From Lentibacillus sp. Marseille-P4043 (GTDB lineage Bacteria > Bacillota > Bacilli > Bacillales > Amphibacillaceae), in assembly GCF_900258515.1 (NCBI RefSeq), contig NZ_LT984884.1, positions 3,344,488-3,408,487 on the forward strand: a stretch of DNA of 64,000 nucleotides, given 5' to 3'. Shown piece by piece: positions 18,603 to 32,395 of the stretch. The notes under the pieces were generated by a model that ran no database searches, had not been told where the DNA came from, and worked only from the letters and a program-made list of their open reading frames with translations. How positions within the stretch are numbered: position 1 is the first letter of the stretch; the number at the start of each line of letters is the position of its first letter. A program made the translations under genes and the position numbers.

Positions 18603-19031
18603 TCACACTGCAACATATACGTTCGTATTGCAAGTTAATACTTCTTCATCCTTTTGATTTCTGATCACAACATCTATTGTTAAAAGTCCTCTTTTTCCAT
18701 TCGCGGACTTCTTTTTATCAGCGATTGTAAATTGACCTGATAGTTGGTCATTCGCTAGCACAGGTTTCCTCCATCTAATTTCGTCCGCACCCACACCACC
18801 AAGGCAATCTCTACCTAAAATATCCATCTTTATCCACTCCGACCAAACTACAGCTAATGTATGAAAACCCGATGCAATTAATGAGCCATACGGACTTTCT
18901 TCAGCAGCATTTCTATCAACATGAAAATATTGAGGATCATATTTATTTGCGAAATCTATGATATCTTCCTCTGTCACGGTGATCGGATTGGTAAAAAATT
19001 GTTCTCCTAAAGAAAATGTATCAAATTTCAT
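18603..19031 (-). CDS. MaoC-like enoyl-CoA hydratase (R-specific type)
   Basis: 142 residues, single hot-dog fold. The hydratase-2 motif is seen as FANKYDPQYFHVD with D32 and H37, followed by YGSLIASGFHTLA. Hydrates trans-2-enoyl-CoA, so it supplies the hydration step missing from the other genes of this operon, which lacks a crotonase. The product of MaoC enzymes is usually the R-3-hydroxyacyl-CoA, which should match the adjacent SDR-type dehydrogenase. AAAGGAG 7 nt before ATG. Gap to the acyl-CoA dehydrogenase is 18 nt. Confidence 0.85.
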   Translation of the reverse strand: MKFDTFSLGEQFFTNPITVTEEDIIDFANKYDPQYFHVDRNAAEESPYGSLIASGFHTLAVVWSEWIKMDILGRDCLGGVGADEIRWRKPVLANDQLSGQFTIADKKKSANGKRGLLTIDVVIRNQKDEEVLTCNTNVYVAV

Positions 19032-19049
19032 TTCACTTCTCCTTTGTTT

Positions 19050-20195
19050 TTACAATCCCATATTCTTGGCAATAATTCCTTTCATAATTTCATTTGTCCC
19101 TGCATAAATCGATGAAACAGCTACATCGCGATATCTTCTAGCAATCTCGTATTCCTCTATATAGCCATATCCTCCATGTAGTTGCATACATTCACCAGCA
19201 ACCTTTTTGGCTAGGTCGGTTGTCCACCACTTTGCCATTGAAACTTCTGTCACTACATTGTTACCAGCAACATGGTCATCAATCAGGCGATCAACAAAAG
19301 TCCTGCCTATTTGCATTTCTGTTTTCATTTCGGCAAGACTAAACTGGGTATTTTGAAACTTACTAATAGACCGTCCGAAAGCCTCTCGTTGTTTCACATA
19401 ATCAACTGTTAATTCAAGCATGATTTCAACGGCCTCCATACTCTGAATAGCAACCATTAATCGTTCCTGCTGCAATTTTTCCATCAAATAATAGAAACCT
19501 TTCCCCTCAACCCCTAACAAATTGGCTGTTGGGACTCTGACATTCTCAAAAACCAGTTCACACGTATCATTTGCATGCTGACCAACCTTTTGTAGTTTTT
19601 TGTTCTTGGTAAACCCTGGTGTATCCGCTTCAATAACTAGAAGACTAATCCCTTTATGTGCAGGTTGTGCCTTTGAATTTGTTTTACAGACTACAACAAC
19701 TAAATCAGCTGTATAGCCATTTGTTATAAATGTCTTTTCTCCGTTAACAATGTAATCATCACCATCTTTTACAGCAGTCGTTTTAATAGCCGCCAAATCT
19801 GACCCTGCACCAGGTTCTGTCATAGCAATAGCTGATACTAAGTCACCACTAATCGCTCCTTTTAGCCACCGTTCTTTCTGAGTATCTGTCCCATATGAAT
19901 CAATATATGGCATAACAATATCATTATGGAGACCAATCCCAACCATCCCAGTGCCAACTCTCTCAAATTCCTCATTAATGACTACAGAATAACCAAAATC
20001 AGCATGAACAGCCCCAAACTTCTCGTCAGCCCAAGGACATAGAAAACCCTGGTTCCCAAGCTTTTTCCAAAAGGATCTTGGTACTTGCTGATTTTTTTCC
20101 CATTGAGCAAAATTCGGTATCGCTTCTTTCTCAAGAAATTTTCGTAATGAACGACGAAAAATAGCATGTTCTTCCCCTAAAAACGACCTCTCCAT
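19050..20195 (-). CDS. Acyl-CoA dehydrogenase, LCAD/IVD-type active site
   Basis: 381 residues from ATG 20195 (GGAG 8 nt upstream). FAD/substrate motifs IAMTEPGAGSD (about 132-142) and TFITNGYTADL are present. The C-terminal loop reads IYAGTNEIMK rather than the YEGT of medium-chain enzymes, so the catalytic Glu is not there. Instead EKLQQERLMVAI offers the Glu used by long-chain and isovaleryl-CoA dehydrogenases. It makes the 2,3-double bond and passes electrons to ETF. Fits long or branched acyl chains. Part of the TetR operon. Confidence 0.88.
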   Translation of the reverse strand: MERSFLGEEHAIFRRSLRKFLEKEAIPNFAQWEKNQQVPRSFWKKLGNQGFLCPWADEKFGAVHADFGYSVVINEEFERVGTGMVGIGLHNDIVMPYIDSYGTDTQKERWLKGAISGDLVSAIAMTEPGAGSDLAAIKTTAVKDGDDYIVNGEKTFITNGYTADLVVVVCKTNSKAQPAHKGISLLVIEADTPGFTKNKKLQKVGQHANDTCELVFENVRVPTANLLGVEGKGFYYLMEKLQQERLMVAIQSMEAVEIMLELTVDYVKQREAFGRSISKFQNTQFSLAEMKTEMQIGRTFVDRLIDDHVAGNNVVTEVSMAKWWTTDLAKKVAGECMQLHGGYGYIEEYEIARRYRDVAVSSIYAGTNEIMKGIIAKNMGL

Positions 20196-20240
20196 CAAAA
20201 TCACTCCAATGTTTTCAACTAATTTAAAACAAATCCATAT

Positions 20241-21008
20241 TTACTTCGGCTGCATCCTGATTGCACCATCAAGTCGGATAATTTCTCCATTTAACATCGG
20301 ATTTTCCAAGATGCTTGTAACCAAATGCGCATATTCAGAAGGATAACCCAGCCTAGATGGAAACGGTGTCATTTCTCCTAAAGCTTTTCGAGCACTATCC
20401 GGTAATGTAGCAAATAGCGGTGTTTCAAATAAACCTGGAGCAATCGTCATCACTCTTATTCCCAATGTAGAAAGATCCCTAGCAATTGGCAAAGTCATCC
20501 CCGCAATTCCCCCTTTAGAGGCACTGTAAGCAGCCTGCCCAACCTGTCCCTCAAACGCAGCAACCGATGCTGTATTAATAATTACCCCACGTTCACCCTT
20601 ATCGTTCGGTTCATTATTAGCCATTTTTTCCGTGGCAAGACGAATAACATTAAATGTCCCAATCAAATTAACCTGAATAACCTTTGAAAAAGCAGATAGA
20701 TTATGTACCCCCTTTTTGCCAAAAGTCTTTTCCGCTGAACCAATCCCTGCACAATTAACTAGTAAATCAATGTTTCCAAACGTTTGGCCAGCTTCATCTA
20801 AGGCTGCTTGCACACTTATTTCATCCGTTACATCTGTTTTGACAAAATAGACACTTTCCCCTAATTCTTCTGTCAGTAGATTACCTTTTCTCTCTGCTAG
20901 GTCCAAGATGACAGCTTTCCCACCTTCTGAAACAATCTTCCTTACAGTAGCTTCACCAAGACCAGATGCGCCACCTGTAACGACAGCAACACTATTTTTA
21001 ATTTCCAT
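20241..21008 (-). CDS. SDR-family 3-hydroxyacyl-CoA dehydrogenase, HSD10-like
   Basis: 255 residues from ATG 21008 (GGAGG 8 nt upstream; a longer start at 21023 overlaps it). Rossmann motif TGGASGLG near residues 13-20, NCAGIG, and catalytic Ser-Tyr-Lys in YSASKGG. The insertion [15 protein letters not shown] and ending [15 protein letters not shown] resemble type-10 17-beta-hydroxysteroid / 2-methyl-3-hydroxyacyl-CoA dehydrogenases. It oxidises the 3-hydroxyacyl-CoA with NAD. Second gene of the operon. Branched-chain substrate is inferred from the subfamily and from the racemase gene. Confidence 0.82.
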   Translation of the reverse strand: MEIKNSVAVVTGGASGLGEATVRKIVSEGGKAVILDLAERKGNLLTEELGESVYFVKTDVTDEISVQAALDEAGQTFGNIDLLVNCAGIGSAEKTFGKKGVHNLSAFSKVIQVNLIGTFNVIRLATEKMANNEPNDKGERGVIINTASVAAFEGQVGQAAYSASKGGIAGMTLPIARDLSTLGIRVMTIAPGLFETPLFATLPDSARKALGEMTPFPSRLGYPSEYAHLVTSILENPMLNGEIIRLDGAIRMQPK

Positions 21009-21034
21009 TTGATTGTCCTCCATTTATATGTATT

Positions 21035-21625
21035 CTATTTCCATGTTAAGATGCGTAATAGGTAATTAGAAATAGATTCAGCAATTTCCGTATCACTCAT
21101 TTTCCCCTCAGCTGAATACCATTGTGTCACCCAGTTCATCGCACCTAAAATAATATTTCTTACAATTTTCACGTCCACGGTATGGAATAGATTTGCTTCT
21201 ATACCTATCAAGATTAACTGATCAAAATTTTTTCCATAATCGTCACGCAGACGGAGAATTTGTTTCAGTTGTTCTGTTGTAAAAATATGCTCAGGCTGCA
21301 TCATTAGTTCAAACCCAGATCGTTCAGAAAGCAAATATTCAATATGAACTACTACAGCTTTTCGTAGTTTTTCGATTACAGGCAAATCCAGTTTGCGCAC
21401 TTGCTCTATATTCTTCAAACTACGCTCTAATAACATTATCTGGCTTTGATACAACAAATCCTGCTTATCACGAAAGTAGTAGTATACAGAACCCTTCGTC
21501 ATCAAAAGTTTGGATGCTATTTCTTCCATCGTTGTTCCATGATAACCTTTCTCCGATAGAACACGAATCGCTGTCCGCAAAATGTCTTCCTTTTTCTTTG
21601 CTGTCTTCTGTTCTCGTAAAGACAT
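21035..21625 (-). CDS. TetR-family regulator of the fatty-acid operon
   Basis: 196 residues. N-terminal HTH in ILRTAIRVLSEKGYHGTTMEEIASKLLMTKGSVYYYFRDKQDLL is standard TetR, with the KGSVYYYF recognition helix. The C-terminal domain is helical and presumably binds an acyl-CoA, as FadR of Bacillus does. It is first in the operon, so probably autoregulates and is released when the substrate CoA ester accumulates. The promoter is visible upstream. GAGGAAGTG precedes ATG. Confidence 0.85.
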   Translation of the reverse strand: MSLREQKTAKKKEDILRTAIRVLSEKGYHGTTMEEIASKLLMTKGSVYYYFRDKQDLLYQSQIMLLERSLKNIEQVRKLDLPVIEKLRKAVVVHIEYLLSERSGFELMMQPEHIFTTEQLKQILRLRDDYGKNFDQLILIGIEANLFHTVDVKIVRNIILGAMNWVTQWYSAEGKMSDTEIAESISNYLLRILTWK

Positions 21626-21667
21626 AACTGACCACTTCCTCTACGTAGCCTTTTATATTTACATATA

Positions 21668-21696
21668 ATTCTAAAAGTTTAATTTTTAAATGTCAA
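21668..21696 (-). promoter_or_regulatory. Sigma-A promoter of the fatty-acid operon
   Basis: On the minus strand TTGACA (21696-21691), a 17-nt spacer and TAGAAT (21673-21668) lie about 45 nt before the TetR start. Confidence 0.75.
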
Positions 21697-21789
21697 GTAA
21701 ATTTTCTAAAAACTCAAATTACTAATGTTGTACGTAAGAACAGAAAAGTAAACTTAAAAAGAAGGAATGAGGTAATTATTTTGTAAAGC

Positions 21790-21833
21790 AAAAAAGAGCT
21801 AGAATACGAATAATCGTATTCTAGCTCTTTTTT
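21790..21833 (-). terminator. Terminator of the rRNA operon
   Basis: A 20-bp perfect stem (AAAAAAGAGCTAGAATACGA and its complement) with an ATAA loop and T-run, just after 5S rRNA. Confidence 0.93.
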
Positions 21834-21837
21834 ATTT

Positions 21838-21953
21838 GCCTGGCGGCGTCCTACTCTTGCAGGGGCAATGCCCCAACTACCATCGGCGCTGGAGAGCTTA
21901 ACTGCTGTGTTCGGCATGGGAACAGGTGTGACCTCTCCGCTATTGCTACCAGA
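21838..21953 (-). rRNA. rrf: 5S ribosomal RNA
   Basis: About 116 nt, beginning TCTGGTAGCAATAGCGGAGA and ending GACGCCGCCAGGC on the minus strand; this aligns by eye to Bacillus 5S along its whole length. Last gene of the rrn operon. Confidence 0.95.
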
Positions 21954-21985
21954 CATACTATTTGCGGTATAACACTTTTTATACC

Positions 21986-22020
21986 CTAAAAACTAAATAA
22001 GAGTTTTTTAAGCAACGAAT
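21986..22020 (-). other. 3' half of the 23S precursor processing stalk
   Basis: CTAAAAACTAAATAAGAG and CAACGAATC here are complementary to CTCTTATTTAGTTTTCAAG and GATGTCGTTG at 24982-25019 in the 16S-23S spacer. Together they would pair in the transcript and bracket 23S, as RNase III-type stalks do. Confidence 0.7.
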
Positions 22021-22033
22021 CAAAAAGAAATAT

Positions 22034-26697
<4,664 letters not shown>

Positions 26698-26802
26698 AGT
26701 TTGTATGTGATTAACACCGATCAATCACATCTCAATGTCTTAGCTTTTAGAAGTGTTACCTTCTAGTTCTTTAAAGAAAAACGGTATATGTTTTTCTTGA
26801 CA

Positions 26803-26833
26803 TACTGGTTGTTTTGTTCAGTTTTCAAAGAGC
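26803..26833 (-). other. 5' half of the 16S precursor processing stalk
   Basis: The leader segment AAAACTGAACAAAACAACCA (minus strand) is complementary, with few mismatches, to 25041-25070 after 16S. They would pair across the whole 16S and mark RNase III cutting. Confidence 0.75.
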
Positions 26834-26873
26834 AAATTTCATTAAGTATCACTTTCAAAATAGCAACCTATTC

Positions 26874-26902
26874 ACTATATCACATCGGTTAATCGTAGTC
26901 AA
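26874..26902 (-). promoter_or_regulatory. rrn promoter, proximal
   Basis: TTGACT, 17-nt spacer, TATAGT on the minus strand, about 180 nt upstream of mature 16S. Confidence 0.8.
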
Positions 26903-27011
26903 TAGATTTTTATCTTCAAGAGTTGAATCTTAAATCAAAACTCTATTAATATATCAAAACAATATTGTCGATATGAATAAATTAAATTGAAATTTTAAAA
27001 GCAACTTAATT

Positions 27012-27040
27012 AATATAACATTTATCAAAATACGTGTCAA
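27012..27040 (-). promoter_or_regulatory. rrn promoter, middle
   Basis: TTGACA, 17-nt spacer, TATATT on the minus strand. Confidence 0.82.
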
Positions 27041-27142
27041 TAATGTTTTTGTTTAGAAATAATCAATTTCCCTAGCTTAAACAATACAGACTTTTAACTG
27101 TTAGCACTAGACAATAGGCCATGTATTTTAACAGCAAGATCA

Positions 27143-27171
27143 ATATTACAACCACAGCACTAACATGTCAA
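27143..27171 (-). promoter_or_regulatory. rrn promoter, distal
   Basis: TTGACA, 17-nt spacer, TAATAT on the minus strand. The three promoters are spaced about 130-140 nt apart in an otherwise gene-free 700-bp AT-rich leader. Confidence 0.78.
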
Positions 27172-27394
27172 TATTGATTTTTATCTTGTCTTTCGATTAT
27201 TAAATAGGTTGTTTCCATATCTCCCGGGCTGATCCAGAGTAGTAATACTAAAAACAAGACCAACAGATAATCTAGCAAACCAGAAAGGGATAAATGGCAT
27301 ATACTAACACCAATCATAACCCTGTCTTATATTCGAACACAACCATCGCGCATTACTATATTTACGGAAAAACCTCACGAACGGAAATTAATCC

Positions 27395-27658
27395 TTACCC
27401 CTGTATCATCTCCCATTCATGAATCTCGAATCCTCTTGCACCATTTACTACATAGGGATCCCGCTTCACTATCTGTTCCACATCAGCATAGGTCTTAGCC
27501 TGATAAATTACCAAACCACCCGCTCCATCAGCAAAGCGACCTTTAGCAAATACACGATTCTTCTCTGATTGTTCCTTTAAAAATTCTAAATGATCTGGGC
27601 GATACAGCCTACTCTTCTCCTCGTCTAGCATAGGTGAGAAAACTGCGAAATATTTCAT
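27395..27658 (-). CDS. YciI-like (YCII domain) protein
   Basis: 87 residues from the ATG at 27658, preferred because AAAGGA lies 9 nt before it. The fold is the ferredoxin-like YCII domain: N-terminal strand KYFAVFSP, a central LRPDHLEFLKEQ-type helix with His, and C-terminal DPYVVNGARGFEIHEWE, where a conserved Asp-Pro and the His are typical. Family members are small dimeric enzymes or binding proteins of mostly unknown role. Placed just upstream of the rRNA promoters on the same strand, probably unrelated. Confidence 0.8.
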   Translation of the reverse strand: MKYFAVFSPMLDEEKSRLYRPDHLEFLKEQSEKNRVFAKGRFADGAGGLVIYQAKTYADVEQIVKRDPYVVNGARGFEIHEWEMIQG

Positions 27659-28103
27659 GTTGTTCAATCCTTTCCTATATATCACAAGATTTTTTTGCTA
27701 GCATCAACAGAAGTTATTACTTTAAACTGTTTCATAATCATCCTCAGAAGATTGTGACTCATTGTATTTAATAGTTAAGTCAATTCCCTTATTTTTATCA
27801 TAGGTATATACACTCATAATTTCAAATGTGAGTAATGCAAATCTATTTAATTACATGGAAGCAAACAGACATTCTTCCCATTTTTAAGCAAAATCGGCCT
27901 CGATCTACTCGTTAATAAGTAACCATAATATTTTGTATATAATCAAAAATATTAATAACGTTTGTATATATCCCGATAAATAATATAGGCATTATTAACT
28001 AGATCCGTTCTGCATAAAAACGCGGTCACATACACAAGAATGCAAAGCTTGGGGGGAAAAGATTTAAAAACGGATACGTACGAACAAAAAGAAAAGAGAG
28101 TGA
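27659..28103. other. Intergenic region upstream of the chemoreceptor gene
   Basis: 445 bp, AT-rich. The only signal recognised is a sigma-D-like promoter at 27953-27979, listed separately. No small gene seen. Confidence 0.55.
27953..27979 (+). promoter_or_regulatory. Candidate sigma-D (motility) promoter
   Basis: TAAT, 15-nt spacer, CCCGATAA matches the sigma-D consensus TAAA-N15-GCCGATAT at 9 of 12 positions, about 125 nt before the chemoreceptor start. Fits the known sigma-D control of Bacillus chemoreceptors. Confidence 0.5.
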
Positions 28104-29804
28104 ATGGTAATGGAAAAAATAATGAATTTTAAAAGTGTAAAAAACAAACTTTATGTCAGCTTTTCCATCGTTATTATCGCAAGTTTTTTATTAGGTATTT
28201 ATAATTTCCTTTCAATCGGAAAAACAAATGATGATATAGATCAAATAGCAAATAATGATCTCCCCTTGTTAATGGCTAGTGAAAAATTAAACTCTACCAT
28301 GTCTCAACAAACGGGATTAGTTCGTAGTTTTTTATTATATGAAGAAAATAAATACAGAGATCAATTTGACGAAAAGAAAGAGATATCGACAAAGCTTGGA
28401 GAAAATATACTTCAATTAACTAATTCAGGACAAAGCAAAGATTTGATTGATAAAAAGAGCCAATTGGAAGCATCATTAACAGATGTTTTTGCTGCATATG
28501 ACGCCGGCGATAAAGAGAAGGCAATGGAAATTATGTCTAGCAAAGCTGAACCGCTTGAAAATGAAATTGACGTAGTGTTGGATGAGCTACAAGCCAATAA
28601 AGAGGAATTAGTAAACCAAAACGGTGAAAATATTATATCGAACGGCGAGACGATGTTAATTGTAACAATTGTTGTAACCATTTTAATTGCAGTGCTCAGT
28701 ATTGCAATAGAACTAATTACTGTTCGAATTATCACCGATCCGATCATTAAGGTGATGAACCGAATGAAACGTATCGCAAACGGCGACCTCAGCACGGAAC
28801 CGTTGGAAACAAATTTAAGAGATGAGACAGGTCAGCTCATTATAGCCACAAATGAAATGCAGCAAAGTACGTATCAGCTACTACATAAAATTAACGATGT
28901 ATCTAAAACAGTTGGCACGCAAAGTGAAGAGTTGTCCCAATCAGCAAATGAAGTGAGATCCGGATCTGAACAAGTTGCTACTACTATGCAAGAATTATCA
29001 TCTGGTTCAGATACACAGGCAAACAATGCAAGTGAACTGGCATCAATGATGAGCGTATTTACGAAAAAAATGCAAGAGACAAATAACAATGGCGAAATTA
29101 TCCAACAAGCATCAAATGAGGTTCTGGAAATGACAAACGAAGGAAGCAAATTGATGGAATCCTCTACAAAACAGATGGAAAAAATTGACGATATTGTCAA
29201 AGATGCTGCGCATAAGGTAAGCAGCCTAGATCAAAAATCTCAAGAAATATCGAACTTGGTTGATGTTATAAAAGATATTGCTGATCAGACAAATCTACTA
29301 GCATTGAACGCAGCCATTGAGGCAGCCCGAGCAGGTGAACACGGAAAAGGTTTTGCTGTAGTGGCAGATGAGGTAAGGAAACTCGCTGAACAAGTGTCCA
29401 ATTCCGTAACAGAAATAACAAATATAGTAACAAGTATCCAACAAAACTCAAATACGGTAACTGAATCACTTCAAGGTAGTTATAGGGAGGTTGAACAAGG
29501 AACAGGTCAATTAAAAACGACTCAGGAAACTTTTAATGGAATTAGTCTTTTCGTATCAGAAATGGGAACAATCATTCAGACGGTAACGAGCAACTTATCG
29601 GAGATGGCTACGAATAGCGAGCAAATGAATAGTTCTATTCAAGAAGTTGCCGCGATCGCTGAGGAGTCAGCAGCTGGCGTTGAACAAACATCAGCATCAA
29701 CACAGCAAACAACCAGTTCCATGGAGGAATTGGCAACCAACTCCAACAACCTTGCTGAATTAGCAGAAGATTTGAATGCATTAGTTCAACAATTTAAATT
29801 TTAA
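28104..29804 (+). CDS. Methyl-accepting chemotaxis protein
   Basis: 566 residues. Membrane helix about 14-34, an extracytoplasmic four-helix-bundle sensor (about 35-185), second helix about 187-208, HAMP ([20 protein letters not shown], about 210-265), then a long coiled-coil signalling domain whose tip contains [20 protein letters not shown] and [15 protein letters not shown]. Glu/Gln pairs for methylation flank the tip. It signals to CheA/CheW. Ligand unknown. The 4HB sensor is small and lacks a Cache fold. No flagellar or che genes in the window. In-frame start choices (28104, 28110, 28122) differ by up to six residues. Confidence 0.93.
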   Translation: MVMEKIMNFKSVKNKLYVSFSIVIIASFLLGIYNFLSIGKTNDDIDQIANNDLPLLMASEKLNSTMSQQTGLVRSFLLYEENKYRDQFDEKKEISTKLGENILQLTNSGQSKDLIDKKSQLEASLTDVFAAYDAGDKEKAMEIMSSKAEPLENEIDVVLDELQANKEELVNQNGENIISNGETMLIVTIVVTILIAVLSIAIELITVRIITDPIIKVMNRMKRIANGDLSTEPLETNLRDETGQLIIATNEMQQSTYQLLHKINDVSKTVGTQSEELSQSANEVRSGSEQVATTMQELSSGSDTQANNASELASMMSVFTKKMQETNNNGEIIQQASNEVLEMTNEGSKLMESSTKQMEKIDDIVKDAAHKVSSLDQKSQEISNLVDVIKDIADQTNLLALNAAIEAARAGEHGKGFAVVADEVRKLAEQVSNSVTEITNIVTSIQQNSNTVTESLQGSYREVEQGTGQLKTTQETFNGISLFVSEMGTIIQTVTSNLSEMATNSEQMNSSIQEVAAIAEESAAGVEQTSASTQQTTSSMEELATNSNNLAELAEDLNALVQQFKF

Positions 29805-29899
29805 CTATCGTGTCCAGTCGCTCATCTGATAAGCCCAAAAAACGGACTGAACTAGTATAAACCTCGTAAGAAGAAATGAACGTTTTCATGTGTAATGAT

Positions 29900-29931
29900 A
29901 AAAAGCAGCAACCCCAAGGTTGCTGCTTTTT
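29900..29931. terminator. Bidirectional terminator between convergent genes
   Basis: AAAAAGCAGCAACC and GGTTGCTGCTTTTT form a 13-14 bp stem with A and T runs on both sides, between the chemoreceptor and the peptide transporter. Confidence 0.88.
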
Positions 29932-29970
29932 ATTAATTAAAACGAGTACTATTCATCTTAATCATGCAAG

Positions 29971-31458
29971 TCAATCAACACCACGCATAAACTGGTGTAT
30001 TTTTTTTGAAAATATCCATAATACAATTCCAATAATTACTGAAAGTGTACCGATAATCATAAAATAGGTAACTTGGGTATCAATGCTATAATACTTAACC
30101 AATTGCGCATTAATCGCTTGTGCGGAGGCATTAGACAAATACCAAACACTCATGGTCTGCGACGCAAATGCTGCTGGTGCGAGTTTGGTTGTAGCTGAAG
30201 CCCCTACCGGAGATAAGAACAGTTCACCTAATGTAACAATTAAAAAGCTGAAAACCAGCCACATTGGGTTAATTTGGTGTCCGCCTCCAAGCACAAATGG
30301 AACGACCATTAAAAGAAACGATAATCCGGCGAGAATGACACCAATAGCAAATTTAACCGGAGTTGTCGGCTGTCTCTTCCCTAATTTGGTCCATGCTAAT
30401 GCAAACAATGGTGCCAAAAATACAATATAAAATGGATTAATTGATTGGAACCAGCTTGATTGAATATGCAACCAGCCAAAATCCAACTTCGTCTGTGAAT
30501 CCGCAATTTGCGCGAATATCGTTGATCCTTGTTCCTGGATAGCCCAGAACATCATAGCGGTAATGAATAACGGAATATAAGCTAGCAAGCGAGACTTTTC
30601 ATCCGCTGTCGTTTTCTTACTATTGTACATTACCAAAAAGTAAGTGATAGGAATAATGATACCAAGGACACTAATTACTCCGGTAAAAACGTCAATTGTC
30701 ATTACACCTGTCGCAATTGTTATTCCTAGGACAAGCAGGATAGCGATACCTGCTATGGAAAACCAACGTATCAATTTCCCCTTTTCAGCTGGGCTTATTG
30801 GGTTTGGCACATAGCGACCTGCCTCTCCTAATGTTTTACGGGATGTTATGGCATACCAGATCAATCCAACCAGCATGCCCACCGCTGCAATCGCAAAACC
30901 GAGGTGGAAATTGTATGTTTGGCCAATTGTACCAACTATTAACGGAGCTAATAGTGCCCCTGCATTCGCTCCGGTATAAAAGATACTGAAACCTGCATCA
31001 CGACGATAATCTTCCTTAGAATACAAATCTCCGACAATACTGGACAGATTCGGCTTCAAAATACCTGACCCTAGAATAATCAGTGCCATCGAAACGAATA
31101 ACGCTGTAACACTTCCTGGTATCGATAATGCCAAGTGCCCAAGCGCAATCAGAATCCCACCATATATGATGGTTGATCTACTTCCCAAAATCCGGTCAGC
31201 AAGCCAACCACCAAGAATGGTCGACATATAAACCATTGCTCCATAAATAGACATAATGGACGCTGCTGTCGTTTTATCAAGCCCTAAACCGCCTTTGGTT
31301 GTTTCATAATAAATGTAGAATAAGAGTACAGCACGCATGCCATAATAGGAGAAACGTTCCCAGAATTCTATGGAAAACAAAGTAAGTAGGCCTGGAGGAT
31401 GGCCAAAAAACCCTTTCTGGGGGATGGTTTCCAAAATCTCTTCTTTCCTGCTCTTCAT
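29971..31458 (-). CDS. POT/PTR family proton-dependent di/tripeptide transporter
   Basis: 495 residues from the ATG at 31458 (GAGAGG 8 nt upstream; the frame extends to 31506). About 14 membrane helices. POT signature near the N-terminus: FWERFSYYGMRAVL, which includes the ExxERFxYY proton-coupling motif, and FSIFYTGANAGALLAP (PTR2 motif) near 145-160. Imports short peptides. Resembles DtpT. A sequence at 31495-31509 (AATAATTAGACAATT) loosely resembles a CodY box, which would fit nutritional control, but the match is poor. Confidence 0.88.
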   Translation of the reverse strand: MKSRKEEILETIPQKGFFGHPPGLLTLFSIEFWERFSYYGMRAVLLFYIYYETTKGGLGLDKTTAASIMSIYGAMVYMSTILGGWLADRILGSRSTIIYGGILIALGHLALSIPGSVTALFVSMALIILGSGILKPNLSSIVGDLYSKEDYRRDAGFSIFYTGANAGALLAPLIVGTIGQTYNFHLGFAIAAVGMLVGLIWYAITSRKTLGEAGRYVPNPISPAEKGKLIRWFSIAGIAILLVLGITIATGVMTIDVFTGVISVLGIIIPITYFLVMYNSKKTTADEKSRLLAYIPLFITAMMFWAIQEQGSTIFAQIADSQTKLDFGWLHIQSSWFQSINPFYIVFLAPLFALAWTKLGKRQPTTPVKFAIGVILAGLSFLLMVVPFVLGGGHQINPMWLVFSFLIVTLGELFLSPVGASATTKLAPAAFASQTMSVWYLSNASAQAINAQLVKYYSIDTQVTYFMIIGTLSVIIGIVLWIFSKKIHQFMRGVD

Positions 31459-31811
31459 TTGTCTAACCTCTCTTCTGTCTCTCTTGTCGCCTAAATAATT
31501 AGACAATTCTATTATTTTTAGGTAAATAATTTAATTAGAATAGTACTAGAATACCCCTCTCTTTTTTCAATTTCAATGCATGAGAAAAAAGTTTTTTTAT
31601 AACGAAAATAGTGAAAAAAATGACGATAATAGGTAGTTGGATCTTTGAAAAAAAGACAGCCATTATTGTTTACCGAGAAGGGGAAGTTATTCACTAGTGA
31701 GGCAATCAATAGTGTTTGAATAGATTCCATTTACTGCTAATATGCGTTATATTGATAGTCGAACGCAATGTAAAACGAGAAAATCTTTACATACAGTTGA
31801 GAGGCGATCAC
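31459..31811. other. Gene-free region between divergent genes
   Basis: 353 bp, very AT-rich, between peptide transporter and the heme-type membrane protein. It must hold both promoters, but none is clear enough to place. Frames at 31518-31730 lack ribosome sites. Confidence 0.5.
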
Positions 31812-32288
31812 ATGAATAAATGGTTTTACTTTAATTTTTTATTATTTATTGCTGCAATTTGGCAAGTTGTTCGAGTCAGTCCATTAACAGGTATAAAAAC
31901 TCATATTTTTCTTGGCTTGCTGGGTCTCTTATTTTTCTTATTCAACTGGACACGACATGCGGTGTTTTCGACCATTCGCAACACACCAAAACGAGAAACC
32001 AAGATTAAGCTTGCTAATTTATCCAAAAGAATCGTTCCTTATCATCGTTGGACAGGTACGACTGCACTCATCATCATTATCATCCACGCCTCACTTGTCA
32101 TTCAGCGTTATGAGTTACACCTTAGCTGGCCTAAAATGGCAGTAGGATCTGTTGCTGGGATTCTTTTAATTGGCATGGTAACGACTGGATGGTTACGATT
32201 ATTCCGACCGTCAATACGAAAGCGGAAGTTACATTTGTATGTAGGTATGTCTTTGTTCTTCATAATTTTTGTCCATTTATTGCTCTAA
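31812..32288 (+). CDS. Ferric-reductase-like multi-helix membrane protein
   Basis: 158 residues from the ATG at 31812 (GAGG 7 nt upstream; the frame starts at 31716 without a site). About five membrane helices. Histidines fall at helix ends (TRHAVF, PYHRWTG, IIIHASLV, KLHLYVG, FVHLL), a pattern that suits b-type heme ligation as in the ferric-reductase-like transmembrane domain. There is no flavin or NAD domain, so if a reductase it needs a partner. Function is inferred from the His pattern only. Confidence 0.55.
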   Translation: MNKWFYFNFLLFIAAIWQVVRVSPLTGIKTHIFLGLLGLLFFLFNWTRHAVFSTIRNTPKRETKIKLANLSKRIVPYHRWTGTTALIIIIIHASLVIQRYELHLSWPKMAVGSVAGILLIGMVTTGWLRLFRPSIRKRKLHLYVGMSLFFIIFVHLLL

Positions 32289-32354
32289 AAACGTCGATAA
32301 ACAAGATAACATGCCAGTGGAACTTGTCTCTCCCGTTTTAGTATTTGACCTTAA

Positions 32355-32391
32355 AAAGCGCGAAGAATCTTGAAGGTTCCCCGCGCTCTTA
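32355..32391 (-). terminator. Terminator after the HEAT-like gene
   Basis: AGCGCG and CGCGCT flank an imperfect inner stem; A-run on the left gives a T-run on the minus strand just past the stop at 32396. Confidence 0.6.
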
Positions 32392-32395
32392 AATG

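Noticed and set aside
31495..31509. CodY box before the peptide transporter
   Set aside because: Only about 11 of 15 consensus positions fit in AT-rich DNA, too weak to list as a site.
31518..31730. 70-residue frame between divergent genes
   Set aside because: AT-rich intergenic DNA, no ribosome site, no family resemblance.
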